A stretch of DNA of 64,000 bases from Ottowia oryzae (GCF_003008535.1 NZ_CP027666.1:3837012-3901011), one strand, 5' to 3'. Positions 19,508-27,739 are shown, counted from the first letter of the stretch. Made by a program: numbers and translations. The notes: a model not told the origin generated them from the sequence alone.

Positions 19508-20179
19508 TCAGGGGTTCCAGTGCAGGAAGTTGCGGTACAGCGCCAGGCCCTGGTCCGCGCTTTTTTCGGGATGGAACTGGGTCGCAAAAATATTATCGCG
19601 TGCCACTGCCGAGGTAAAGCGTTGGCCGTAATCGGTTTCCCCGACGCTGTGCGCCGCATCCTGCGGGCGCGCGTAGAAGCTGTGCACGAAGTAGAACCAC
19701 TGCCCGTCGGGCACGTTGCCCCACACGGGGTGCGGGCGCGTCTGGTGGACGCGGTTCCAGCCCATTTGCGGCACCTTGTAGCGGCTGCCATCGGGCGCGT
19801 GCTGGCCGGCCAGGTCGAACTTGAGCACGTTGCCCGCGATCAGGCCCAGGCCGGGCGTGCCGGCGGCGCTGCGGCCTTCGGCGCTGTGGTCCAGCAGCAT
19901 CTGCATGCCTACGCACACGCCAAACAGCGGCTTGGTGGCGGCGGCTTCCAGCACGGATTCCAGCAGGCCGGATTCGCGCAGCTCGCGCATGCAGTCGGCC
20001 ATGGCGCCCTGGCCCGGCAGCACCACGCGGTGGGCGCTGCGCACCACCTGCGGGTCGGCGGTGATGACGGCGTTGACGTGCGTGTCGGTGGTGGCGTGGA
20101 TCACCGCCTGCGCCACCGAGCGCAGGTTGCCCATGCCGTAGTCGACCACGGCCACGGTCTGCTTAACTACTGAATTCAT
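19508..20179 (-). CDS. hisH: Imidazole glycerol phosphate synthase glutaminase subunit HisH
   Basis: HisH is the class-I glutaminase that feeds ammonia to HisF. From the ATG at 20179 it has 223 residues. The nucleophile is Cys89 in FGVCVGMQML; the His/Glu pair is in ATQFHPEKS near the end. The conserved core begins only at TVAVVDYGMGNLRSV (from residue 8). The preceding start codon and MNSVVK lie inside a copy of the dispersed repeat, so the translation start appears to come from the repeat. It lies 64 bases after hisB. Confidence 0.96.
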   Translation of the reverse strand: MNSVVKQTVAVVDYGMGNLRSVAQAVIHATTDTHVNAVITADPQVVRSAHRVVLPGQGAMADCMRELRESGLLESVLEAAATKPLFGVCVGMQMLLDHSAEGRSAAGTPGLGLIAGNVLKFDLAGQHAPDGSRYKVPQMGWNRVHQTRPHPVWGNVPDGQWFYFVHSFYARPQDAAHSVGETDYGQRFTSAVARDNIFATQFHPEKSADQGLALYRNFLHWNP

Positions 20180-20229
20180 AGCTGCTGGCGCTGTAGGGAC
20201 GGGCGCTGGCGCCCGATTTGGCTTGAAAA
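20163..20229 (+). repeat. Dispersed repeat overlapping the hisH start
   Basis: TTAACTACTGAATTCATAGC, then TGCTGGCGCTGTAGG and GGCGCTGGCGCCCGA. The left end closely matches the copy at 15859; read on the minus strand it contains the hisH ATG and its first six codons. Confidence 0.7.
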
Positions 20230-20243
20230 CGCAGGGTGCTGGC

Positions 20244-20867
20244 CTACAGCGTGCCCTTGGTGGACGGGATCTGCCCTGCGGCGCGCGCATCGCGCTCCAG
20301 GGCCATGCGCAGCGCACGGCCAAAGGCCTTGAAGATCGTTTCAACCTGGTGGTGGGCGTTGATGCCCTTCAGGTTGTCGATGTGCAGCGACACCAGCGCG
20401 TGGTTGGCAAAGCCCTGGAAGAATTCGTAGACCAGCTGCGTGTCGAACGCGCCCACCATGCCGCTGGTGAAATGCGCGTCCAGCACCAGGCCGGGGCGGC
20501 CCGAGAAGTCGATCACCACGCGCGACAGCGCCTCGTCCAGCGGCACGTAGCTGTGGCCGTAGCGGGTGATGCCGCGCTTGTCGCCCACGGCCTTGCGCAC
20601 TGCCTGGCCCAGCGTGATGCCCACGTCTTCCACCGTGTGGTGGCCGTCGATGTGCAGGTCGCCCTTGGCGCGCACCTTCAGGTCGATCAGGCCGTGCCGG
20701 GCGATCTGCTCGAGCATGTGGTCGAAAAAGCCGATGCCGGTGCTCAACTCAGACTGGCCGTGGCCGTCCAGGTTGACGCTGACGGTGATCTGCGTTTCGG
20801 CCGTGTCGCGCGAGACTTCGGCGGTGCGCGGCTCGTGCGCGGAGGCGATGGAGATGGGGGCGTTCAT
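20244..20867 (-). CDS. hisB: Imidazoleglycerol-phosphate dehydratase HisB
   Basis: HisB dehydrates imidazole glycerol phosphate to imidazole acetol phosphate with a di-manganese site. The 207-residue protein is the monofunctional form, with no histidinol-phosphatase domain. The two halves show repeated His-rich metal motifs: FFDHMLEQIARHG, DGHHTVEDVGITLG, DAHFTSGMVGAFDTQLV and NDHH-type INAHHQVETIFKAFGRAL. About 20 residues before the core include an ExxT-rich lead. The start at 20867 overlaps the hisC stop as ATGA, indicating coupling. Confidence 0.98.
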   Translation of the reverse strand: MNAPISIASAHEPRTAEVSRDTAETQITVSVNLDGHGQSELSTGIGFFDHMLEQIARHGLIDLKVRAKGDLHIDGHHTVEDVGITLGQAVRKAVGDKRGITRYGHSYVPLDEALSRVVIDFSGRPGLVLDAHFTSGMVGAFDTQLVYEFFQGFANHALVSLHIDNLKGINAHHQVETIFKAFGRALRMALERDARAAGQIPSTKGTL

Positions 20868-21997
20868 AGGGAGGCCTGCAGGGCGGCGATCTGCTGCGCG
20901 TTTTCGGCGGCCGTGCCGACTGTCAGGCGCAGGCAATTGGCCAGCATGGGGTGCATTTTAGAAACGTTCTTGATCAGCACGCCGCGCGCCTTCATGCCAT
21001 CCCACACGCGGGCGGCGGCCTGGTCGTCGGCGCGGCCGCCCTGGGCGGTGATGCGCACCAGGATCATGTTGCCCTCGCTGGGGTAGGCGTGCACGCCGGG
21101 CAGTTGGGCCAGCGCTTCAAAAAGTGAAGCACGCTGTGCCCGTATATCCTGCGCCTGCGCGGCAAAGACCGCTTCATTTTCCAGCGCAAACAGGGCGCAT
21201 TCGGCGTTCAGCACGCTGACGTTGTAGGGCGGGCGCACCTTGTCGATTTGCGCCACCAGGGCGGCGTCGCCCAGCAGATAGCCCAGGCGCACGCCAGCCA
21301 GGCCGAACTTGCTCAGCGTGCGCATGATCAGCACGTGCGCGTGGCGCGCCGGCTCGGCGCGCGCGCGGTCGATCCAGCTGGCAGCGGCGAAGGGCTGGTA
21401 GGCCTCGTCCATCACCACCAGCCCGCCTTGCGCGCCCTGCGCGTCGATCAGCCGCGCGATGGCGTCGGCGTTCCACAGCGTGCCGGTGGGGTTGTTGGGG
21501 TAGGCCAGGTACAGAATGGCCGGGCGGTGCTGCGCGATGGCGGCCAGCATGGCGGGCTCGTCCAGCTCGAAATCGGGCGTGAGCGGCACGCCATGAAAGC
21601 CCAGGCCCTGCAGCTGCGCGCTGAAGGCGTACATCACGAAGCCGGGCACGGGCGCCATGACGGTGGCGCCGGGCACGTCGCACGCCATGGCCAGCAGGCT
21701 GATCAGCTCGTCCGAGCCGTTGCCCAGCATCAGCGACCAGCCCTCTGGCGGTTGCGCATAGTCGTGCAGGGCGCGCTTGAGCTGGTCGACATTGGGGCCG
21801 GGGTAGCGGTTGACGGCCACTTCGCCCAGGCGCTGGCCCAGCACGGCGCGCAGCGCGGGCGGCAGGGTATGGGGGTTTTCCATGGCGTCCAGCTTGACCA
21901 GGCCCGCCGCGTCCTGAACGGCGTAGGCGTGCATGGCCTGCACATCCGGGCGGATGCGGGCCAGCGGGCTGGGGCGCAGGGAATCGGCAGCGGTCAT
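20864..21997 (-). CDS. hisC: Histidinol-phosphate aminotransferase HisC
   Basis: HisC is the PLP-dependent aminotransferase that makes histidinol phosphate. From the ATG at 21997 it has 377 residues. It shows the fold-type I pattern: KLDAMENPHTLPP, LMLGNGSDELISLLAMA (phosphate-binding region), YLAYPNNPTGTLWNAD, VMDEAYQPFA, and LSKFGLAGVRLGYLLG containing the PLP lysine. It starts a tight hisC-hisB pair. Upstream is now an AraC-type gene instead of hisD, so a promoter between 21998 and about 22160 is likely but was not identified. Confidence 0.97.
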   Translation of the reverse strand: MTAADSLRPSPLARIRPDVQAMHAYAVQDAAGLVKLDAMENPHTLPPALRAVLGQRLGEVAVNRYPGPNVDQLKRALHDYAQPPEGWSLMLGNGSDELISLLAMACDVPGATVMAPVPGFVMYAFSAQLQGLGFHGVPLTPDFELDEPAMLAAIAQHRPAILYLAYPNNPTGTLWNADAIARLIDAQGAQGGLVVMDEAYQPFAAASWIDRARAEPARHAHVLIMRTLSKFGLAGVRLGYLLGDAALVAQIDKVRPPYNVSVLNAECALFALENEAVFAAQAQDIRAQRASLFEALAQLPGVHAYPSEGNMILVRITAQGGRADDQAAARVWDGMKARGVLIKNVSKMHPMLANCLRLTVGTAAENAQQIAALQASL

Positions 21998-22159
21998 GAC
22001 GGGGCGCGAAAGGCGGGTGAAAGCGGCGAAGGGCCGTATGGTAGGCCACGCGCCCAGTTCACGCGCCCTATTCACACGGCGGCGCGGGCCATGGGCGGCG
22101 CCTGGGCTGACAACCGGGCGCGGGCGCCAGCGGGGCACGCAGCACGCCGCGCGCGCCGA

Positions 22160-23161
22160 TCAATGCGCCCGCGCCTGCGCCCGCACGTCGGAAGGGGTCT
22201 GCCCGTAGCGACGGCGAAAACACCGGTTGAAGTACGACAGGTCGCCAAAACCCGCGTCCAGCGCGATGCCGCTGATGCCGCACGGGGCCAGGCGCGGGTC
22301 GCACAGCAGCCGATGCGCCAGCGTCAGGCGGTATTCGAGCACCAGCGCGGTGAAGCTGCTGCCCTCGCCCTCCAGCAGCATTTGCAGGTAGCGCGTGCTC
22401 ATGCGCTGGCGACGCGCAACGTCGCCCACGGTAAGGGCCGCATCGGCGCAATGCGCCTGGATGTCTTGTTTGACGCCCAGCAGCCGCGCGGCGCGCCCGC
22501 CCCGGCGCTGCGCCAGTTGCGCCACCTCGCGCGCGCCGCCGGCTACGAGAGCGGCCAGGTCGTGCATGTGCAGCGTGGTGGCACTGCGCAGCTCCGGGCT
22601 GGCCAGCGGGCCCTGGTCGCGCACCCAGGCGGCGTAGTTCATCAGCAGCTGCGTGGCGGGGTTGGCGCGCACCGGGCGCAGCAACGCGGCATCCACATCC
22701 ACGCCCATGGCCTGCAGCCGACGCCGGTTGAGCGTGACCATACACAAGCGCGCGGGCGTGTGCGCCAGAAACGCGCGGGCGCGCGCGGTGCTGTCCAGCA
22801 GCACATCGCCAGCCGCCAGGGTCAGCGATGTGCCCCGCCCCGCCATTTCGCAATCGCCCTGCGCCGCGCCCATCAGGATCAGCGTGTCGTCCAGCCCGCG
22901 CGCGGCCGGGTGCACGCAGCGCGTGGGCGTGGTGTGGCCGATGCTGATGACCATGTCGTCCACGCTGGTCAAGCTGCCCGCCACCGCCATGGGCTGGCCA
23001 TACAGCGGCTCGACCACGATGCCGCCCATGAATTCGCTGAACCGCTGCTGAAAGCGCGACAGCGTCCGGGGGTCTCGAATGAGGGGCGTTTTCAGCCACC
23101 GCGTCAACGCCGCCCCTGCGGGCGTCGCGCCGAGGTCAGCGCCTGCCTGTGTGCTTGCCAT
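22160..23161 (-). CDS. AraC-family transcriptional regulator
   Basis: A 333-residue DNA-binding protein with the two AraC helix-turn-helix motifs at the C-terminus (about 235-330): LTVGDVARRQRMSTRYLQML and GISGIALDAGFGDLSYFNRC ending FRRRYGQTPSDVR. The N-terminal half resembles the ligand-binding domain of AraC regulators such as the FeaR/NahR-like 'AraC_binding_2' type (FSEFMGGIVVEPL near the start), with no obvious metal or sugar motif. The ATG at 23161 is the first that fits. It is divergent from a small membrane-protein gene, its possible target, and interrupts the his order between hisD and hisC. The effector is unknown. Confidence 0.92.
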   Translation of the reverse strand: MASTQAGADLGATPAGAALTRWLKTPLIRDPRTLSRFQQRFSEFMGGIVVEPLYGQPMAVAGSLTSVDDMVISIGHTTPTRCVHPAARGLDDTLILMGAAQGDCEMAGRGTSLTLAAGDVLLDSTARARAFLAHTPARLCMVTLNRRRLQAMGVDVDAALLRPVRANPATQLLMNYAAWVRDQGPLASPELRSATTLHMHDLAALVAGGAREVAQLAQRRGGRAARLLGVKQDIQAHCADAALTVGDVARRQRMSTRYLQMLLEGEGSSFTALVLEYRLTLAHRLLCDPRLAPCGISGIALDAGFGDLSYFNRCFRRRYGQTPSDVRAQARAH

Positions 23162-23567
23162 ACATCCTCGCACCGTGCGTTGATCGGCCGCATCTTGGCA
23201 TAAGTTTGGATTTCTTTCGGACTTATTTTCAGGCGCGCCATCTACCGCGCCTGCAGCAGGCGCCCTAGGCCATATGGCAGTTCGCACCAGTCCGCACCGG
23301 CTTCGCGCCAGTCCAAGACCGGCGGGCGGCGAATGCCTAACCTCTGGCCCGAAATGACCTGCCCTGCCCCCGCCATCGCCCGCCCCTGCACCGCTTGCCG
23401 CGCAGTGGGGCACCACTCACATCGCTGTGCGCGGGCGGTTGGGCGGGCCCAGCCGCCGCGCAGGCGGGCCACCCCCGCCGATACCGCCGGAGGGCCACGC
23501 CAGCCACTGGCCCGCGTGCGGCGCTGGCCCGGGGCCGATGCCTGATCCACCTGGTCCGCGCCGCACC
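23162..23567. other. Divergent intergenic region upstream of the araC-type gene
   Basis: No gene is convincing in these 406 bases. The 23190-23235 part is locally A+T-rich and holds a palindrome (see next entry); the rest is very G+C-rich with open frames on several strands. The frame of the downstream membrane protein is open back to 23427 but looks non-coding before 23568. Confidence 0.5.
23200..23226. promoter_or_regulatory. Palindrome, candidate operator of the araC-type gene
   Basis: ATAAGT (23200-23205) and ACTTAT (23221-23226) form inverted arms around 15 bases, centred about 50 bases before the regulator's ATG in an otherwise G+C-rich region. Autoregulation is an inference. Confidence 0.3.
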
Positions 23568-23930
23568 ATGCCCCCCACCCATGCAGACACAGCCGACCTG
23601 GGCGCACCCATCGCCCCCAGCGGCCCCACCACGGCCCGGCGCAACTGGCCGTGGCGCCGTTGGTATCTGCGGGTGCTGACCTGGGCTTTCCTGCTGCTGA
23701 CCGGCGCACGCCTGGCCGCCTACATGCCCACGGTGTGGGCCATTTTGCAGACGCGCGACTCGCGCCAACACTCGCTGTGGACCTGGCTGACCTGGGTGGG
23801 CGCCAACCTGACCATGGCCGCGTGGCTGTACGAGCACAACGGCCAACGCATGGACAAAGCCATCGGCGTGAGCCTGGCCAACGCCGCCGCCTGCGGCCTG
23901 ACGACGGCGGTGATTCTGTGGTTCCGGTAG
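23568..23930 (+). CDS. Small three-helix membrane protein, PQ-loop-like
   Basis: A 120-residue protein that I cannot assign firmly. After a ~25-residue polar N-terminus there are three hydrophobic segments: YLRVLTWAFLLLTGARLAAY, WTWLTWVGANLTMAAWLY and a C-terminal GVSLANAAACGLTTAVILWF. The stretch AAYMPTVWAIL followed by HSLWTWLTWVGANL resembles one PQ-loop/SemiSWEET repeat (a proline in the first helix, then Ser-x-x-Thr-Trp), which would suggest small-solute transport as a dimer. That is a weak resemblance only. It is divergent from the AraC-type regulator, which may control it. Confidence 0.65.
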   Translation: MPPTHADTADLGAPIAPSGPTTARRNWPWRRWYLRVLTWAFLLLTGARLAAYMPTVWAILQTRDSRQHSLWTWLTWVGANLTMAAWLYEHNGQRMDKAIGVSLANAAACGLTTAVILWFR

Positions 23931-24048
23931 CGAAGCGCGCCGCTGACGTGGCGGGCTGTGGCCCAGTTCGCGTGGAAGGGCGCATCGCTAGCGCCTGCGG
24001 CTTCGTCCATGCAGCCATATCCGACCGCCCCGCGAGGAAAGCAGCCTT

Positions 24049-24103
24049 GTCAAAAATCATAGCTGCCAGCGCTGGTTGCGCCTGCGCTGGCAGCCCTTTA
24101 GCC
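24049..24103. repeat. Dispersed repeat forming a terminator hairpin
   Basis: GCTGCCAGCGC (24062-24072) pairs perfectly with GCGCTGGCAGC (24084-24094). On the minus strand the hairpin is followed by TATGATTTTTGAC, so it probably ends transcription of the FAD oxidoreductase gene at 24166. Confidence 0.75.
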
Positions 24104-24165
24104 GCCTCATTCGCCATGTCACGCCGCCATGGCGCACGCCTGCCCTACCGCCGGTTTGGGCGGCA

Positions 24166-25338
24166 TCAGATCACGTTGCGCTCCAGCAGCGGCTGGCCTT
24201 GCAGCACACGCGCCCAGCCCAGCGGCGACAGATCCAGCGTCTGGTAGCCGCCGGTGGCAATCAACTCAGCCACGCCCCGCCCGACAGCCGGCGCCTGCTG
24301 CAGCCCGTGGCCAGAAAAGCCGTTGGCAAACACCAGGTTGGCGCAGGTGGGGTGCAGGCCGACGATGGCGTTGTGGTCGAACGTGTTCATCTCGTAGTAA
24401 CCCGCCCAGGCGCGCTGCAGGCGCAGCGCCTCGAAGGCGGGGATGCGCGCGGCCAGCGTGGGCCAGACGATGGCTTCAAACGCGGCCAAGTCGGGCTGGT
24501 CCAGCGGCAGATCGTCCGCATCTTCGCCCTCTGGCGGCGCAAGGCCGATAAGAAAGCCACTGCCTTCGGGCCGCAGCCAGATGCCCGACGGGTCGATCAG
24601 CAGTGGGCAGGTGGGCAGCGGCTTCGGGCAACTGACGTGAAACACCGTGCGCCGCCGCGCCGCCACGGGCAGATCAATACCGGCCCATGCGGCCACGTGG
24701 CGCGCCCACGGACCAGCGGCGTTGACCACGATGTCCGCATCCAGATGCTCTTGATTCGATAGCTGCACGCGCTGAATGGTCGTGCGCTGGCCGTTGTTTT
24801 TGCTATCAAACCCCAACGCCTCGGCCTGCACGTAGCGCGCGCCCTGCGCCCGCGCCTGAGCGCGAAAGGCCTGCAGCAGGCTGTAGCCGTCGAACCAGCC
24901 TTCGCCCGACAACCCCAGCGAACCCTGCGCCAGGCCATCGGTACTCAACCACCCGAAGCGCTGCCGGAGCTGCTCGGGCGTGAGCAGCGCCACGTCCACC
25001 CCATGGGCGCGCTGCAGCGCGTGGTTGTCGCGCAGCGCCGCTTCGCCGGCCGGGGTGGCCAGGTACAGGTAGCCGCCCTCGTGCAAGCCGATGCCGGGCA
25101 TCGCGCGCAGCACCTCGATGCCGTAGGCCGAGATGGCGATGTTGACGGCGGTGGAAAACTGCTGCCGGATGGATGAGGCCGACAGCGCCGACGACGCGCG
25201 CGCGTAGCTGGGGTCGCGCTCAAGCACCGTCACGCGGCAGGCAAACGCCGCCTGCCGCGCAGGCAAGGTCAGGCCAGCCGCCACCGCGCTGCCCACCGCG
25301 CCGCCGCCGATGATGACGATGTGAGGGGTGGCGTTCAT
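24166..25338 (-). CDS. FAD-dependent oxidoreductase, D-amino-acid/glycine oxidase type
   Basis: A 390-residue flavoprotein of the DAO superfamily (glycine oxidase, sarcosine oxidase, FOXRED1-like). The FAD-binding motif IIGGGAVGSAVAAGL is at 9-23, followed by VLERDPSYARASSALSASSI, typical of amine-oxidising members; DIVVNAAGPWARHVA and the C-terminal GFSGHGLQQAPAVG complete the FAD fold. The substrate cannot be told. A stretch of the coding sequence (24751-24814) looks like the dispersed repeat and encodes a polar segment, around FDSKNNGQRTTIQRVQLSN. It lies downstream of hisD. Confidence 0.9.
   Translation of the reverse strand: MNATPHIVIIGGGAVGSAVAAGLTLPARQAAFACRVTVLERDPSYARASSALSASSIRQQFSTAVNIAISAYGIEVLRAMPGIGLHEGGYLYLATPAGEAALRDNHALQRAHGVDVALLTPEQLRQRFGWLSTDGLAQGSLGLSGEGWFDGYSLLQAFRAQARAQGARYVQAEALGFDSKNNGQRTTIQRVQLSNQEHLDADIVVNAAGPWARHVAAWAGIDLPVAARRRTVFHVSCPKPLPTCPLLIDPSGIWLRPEGSGFLIGLAPPEGEDADDLPLDQPDLAAFEAIVWPTLAARIPAFEALRLQRAWAGYYEMNTFDHNAIVGLHPTCANLVFANGFSGHGLQQAPAVGRGVAELIATGGYQTLDLSPLGWARVLQGQPLLERNVI
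24751..24814 (+). repeat. Repeat-like sequence inside the FAD oxidoreductase gene
   Basis: The plus strand has TTCGATAGCTGCACGCGC, then GTGCGCTGGCC and TTGTTTTTGCTATCAAA. This is the arm-core-arm layout of the dispersed repeat, lying in frame inside the gene and bounded by GATAGC and GCTATC. Confidence 0.5.
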
Positions 25339-25467
25339 GCTGGGGCGTTGGGGGCGATGAGCGCGATGGTAGCGATGGTGCGGCGTAAACCGGATGCACC
25401 CGGCTCGCCGACCACCGCAGGGCGCGCTCTATCCGCGCAACCCGCTCAAGGATGGACTGGCCCGTGC

Positions 25468-26838
25468 TTAGTCGACGAGCCGCATCTCTGCCGCACCCGC
25501 GTGCGCCTGCAGCCCCTCACCGTGGGCCAGCACGCTCGCGATGCGGCCCAGTTGCTGGGCGCCTTGTTGGCTGACTTCGATCAGACTGCTGCGTTTTTGA
25601 AAGTCGTAGACCGACAACGGGCCTGAGAATCGCGCCGTGCCGCTGGTGGGCAGCACGTGGTTGGGGCCGGCGCAGTAGTCGCCCAGCGCTTCGCTGGTGT
25701 AGGCGCCCAGGAAGATGGCGCCCGCGTGCTTGAGCAGCGGCTCCCAGCGGTGCGGGTCGGTGCTGCTGACTTCCAGGTGTTCGGGTGCGATGCGGTTGCT
25801 GATGGCGCAAGCCTCTTCCATGCTGCGGGTATGGATCAGCGCGCCGCGGCCGTTCAGGCTTTTGGCGATGATCTCGGCGCGCGGCATGCCAGGCAGCAAG
25901 CGGTCGATTTCGCGCTGCACGGCGTCGATGTAAGCCGCGTCGGGGCACAGCAGAATGCTTTGCGCCAGCTCGTCGTGCTCGGCCTGGCTGAACAGATCCA
26001 TCGCCACCCAGTCGGGGCGCGTGCTGCCGTCGGCCAGCACCAGAATCTCAGAAGGCCCGGCGATCATGTCGATGCCCACGGTGCCGAATACATGCTTCTT
26101 GGCGCTGGCCACGTAGGCGTTGCCGGGGCCGGTGATCTTGTCGACCTTGGGCACGGTGGCCGTGCCATAGGCCAGCGCGCCAATGGCCTGCGCGCCGCCC
26201 AGGGTGAAGGCGCGGGTCACGCCCGCGACGTGCGCGGCGGCCAGCACCAGCTCGTTGCGCTCGCCACGAGTGGCAGCCCCCGCGCCGCCGTCGCCGCCCG
26301 TGGCAACACTGCCACGCACCGGGGTTGGCACCACCATGATGATTTCGGCCACGCCCGCCACTTGAGCGGGAATGGCGTTCATCAGCAAGCTGGATGGGTA
26401 CGCGGCCTTGCCGCCCGGCACGTAGATGCCCACGCGATCCAGCGGCGTAACCTTTTGGCCCAGCAGCGTGCCGTCGGCATCGCGGTAGGTGGCGGTTTCG
26501 CCGCCCTGCGTTTTCTGCCAAACGTGGTAGCGGCGGATGCGCGCGGCGGCCTGTTCCAGTGCGTCGCGCTGCTCGGCAGGCAGGCCGTCGAAGGCCGCTT
26601 TCAGCTCATCGGCGCTCAACTCCAACGCGGCCATGCTGTCTGCCTGCAGCCCATCAAAGCGGGCGGTGTACTCCAGCACCGCGGCGTCGCCGCGCTGGCG
26701 CACGTCCGCCAGGATGGCCTTCACGCGCTGCTCGATCGCGTCGTCCTGCTCCGCGCTCCAGTGCAGGCGCGCGGCGAACTGAGCTTCGAAATCCGCATCG
26801 GCGGTGGACAAGCGTAGGGGTGCGGCAGACAGGGTCAT
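25468..26838 (-). CDS. hisD: Histidinol dehydrogenase HisD with a low-complexity insertion
   Basis: HisD is the zinc enzyme that performs the last two steps of histidine synthesis, oxidising L-histidinol to histidine with NAD. From the ATG at 26838 it has 456 residues, about 20 more than usual. Landmarks are DRVGIYVPGGKAAYPSS, GGAQAIGALAYGT, DMIAGPSEILVLAD, LFSQAEHDE and APEHLEVSSTDP. The extra length is a Gly/Ala/Thr-rich insert, about residues 174-190, between PTP and RGERNELVLAAA, in a nucleotide-binding region. The catalytic parts are intact. It is separated from hisG by an unrelated plus-strand gene. Confidence 0.96.
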   Translation of the reverse strand: MTLSAAPLRLSTADADFEAQFAARLHWSAEQDDAIEQRVKAILADVRQRGDAAVLEYTARFDGLQADSMAALELSADELKAAFDGLPAEQRDALEQAAARIRRYHVWQKTQGGETATYRDADGTLLGQKVTPLDRVGIYVPGGKAAYPSSLLMNAIPAQVAGVAEIIMVVPTPVRGSVATGGDGGAGAATRGERNELVLAAAHVAGVTRAFTLGGAQAIGALAYGTATVPKVDKITGPGNAYVASAKKHVFGTVGIDMIAGPSEILVLADGSTRPDWVAMDLFSQAEHDELAQSILLCPDAAYIDAVQREIDRLLPGMPRAEIIAKSLNGRGALIHTRSMEEACAISNRIAPEHLEVSSTDPHRWEPLLKHAGAIFLGAYTSEALGDYCAGPNHVLPTSGTARFSGPLSVYDFQKRSSLIEVSQQGAQQLGRIASVLAHGEGLQAHAGAAEMRLVD

Positions 26839-26950
26839 GGGGCAGGCAGCGGAACTGCGGACTGGGGGTCGAAACAGGGGCGCCGCTGACGGGAACGGCT
26901 TGCGCCATTGTCTCACCGGCTCGAGAAGCGCATAGGTGGTTCATCGGCGC

Positions 26951-26969
26951 CCGAGCGGCGCGCTCGGGC
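26951..26969. other. G+C-rich hairpin in the hisD divergent promoter region
   Basis: CCCGAGC pairs with GCTCGGG around five bases, between hisD and the plus-strand gene at 27014. There is no T-run on either side, so it is not an ordinary terminator. Confidence 0.3.
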
Positions 26970-26992
26970 CTTCGATGCAGTAAAACTAAAAC

Positions 26993-27016
26993 CCGCCAAA
27001 CCGCCAAACCGCCATG
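26993..27016 (+). repeat. Short tandem repeat CCGCCAAA at a start codon
   Basis: Two perfect CCGCCAAA units followed by CCGCCATG; the last unit runs into the start codon of the 27014 gene, where a ribosome-binding site would be expected. Confidence 0.7.
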
Positions 27017-27739
27017 ATGGATCAATTGAAGAGCTGGCTGTCTCGAAAACCGGCCTCTGCCGATTTGCTCACACCGCAAGATCGGCAAGCAAGCTTCGCC
27101 CTAGCGCTGCGCAACTATCCCGCGCACGTGCCACCCCATCGCGGCTTGGGTGCCAGCCTCAGCATCGAGCAAGCCCAGCAGAACCTCGACTGGTTCAACC
27201 GGACTTTGCATGAGCGACTTGCCGCCTTGCGCTTGCTGTGCGCGCAGACGGGATGCGAGCTGGACGACAACGCCATGGATTCACTGGAAGACGCGCTCGA
27301 CCTGACCGCGCGCCTGATCGATTGGACTCGTGCCAGCTGGCCCACCCACCCGTATCTGCCGCAACACAACGACGATGCGTATTGGGCGCAAAGCGAGCGC
27401 GAGGGCCCTGACGCGATCTTTAGCGTGGTATTGGATCTGGCCACGTTGCTCGGTCAAACGATCATGCAAGGGCGATCTGAGTGGCGCTGGGGTCTGGACC
27501 TGGCGCCGTCCAGCCTAGGGAGCCAGCCGATGTTGTCGGCACGGCGCGTGGTACTGATGTCGCCGTTGCTCGGTACTCAGCGGCGCGCGCTGGTCAAGGA
27601 CCTCGAAGCGCTGGTGCTGGCGCGCTACCGGACGCCGAACGACCCGCGCTTTCGGTGCCCGTTGCAGTTCGACAGCTGGGTCGAGTACGTGCGCGACGGC
27701 TACACAGGCCGCGAAATCGATTTTTTCAAAGAAGGCTAA
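27014..27739 (+). CDS. Hypothetical protein, 241 residues, unrecognised
   Basis: I do not recognise this protein. It is soluble-looking, without a signal or membrane segment, rich in Leu, Arg and Trp. The first ~110 residues look helical (SIEQAQQNLDWFNRTLHERL and NAMDSLEDALDLTARLIDWT). The rest includes FSVVLDLATLLGQTIMQGRS and EWRWGLDLAPSSLG, a pattern I associate loosely with small accessory or immunity-type families. It is transcribed against the his genes, between hisG and hisD, and no Shine-Dalgarno is evident before the double ATG. A smaller frame with protein-like character follows at 27776. Base composition looks slightly less G+C-rich than its neighbours. It is probably an acquired gene. 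Confidence 0.75.
   Translation: MMDQLKSWLSRKPASADLLTPQDRQASFALALRNYPAHVPPHRGLGASLSIEQAQQNLDWFNRTLHERLAALRLLCAQTGCELDDNAMDSLEDALDLTARLIDWTRASWPTHPYLPQHNDDAYWAQSEREGPDAIFSVVLDLATLLGQTIMQGRSEWRWGLDLAPSSLGSQPMLSARRVVLMSPLLGTQRRALVKDLEALVLARYRTPNDPRFRCPLQFDSWVEYVRDGYTGREIDFFKEG

Noticed and set aside
21248..23203. Plus-strand open frame of 651 codons antisense to hisC and the araC-type gene
   Set aside because: Crosses two genes with clear motifs; translation is Gln/His/Arg/Ala-rich without any domain.
26951..26969. Hairpin before the 27014 gene as a terminator
   Set aside because: Good stem but no T-run on either strand; recorded only as a hairpin.
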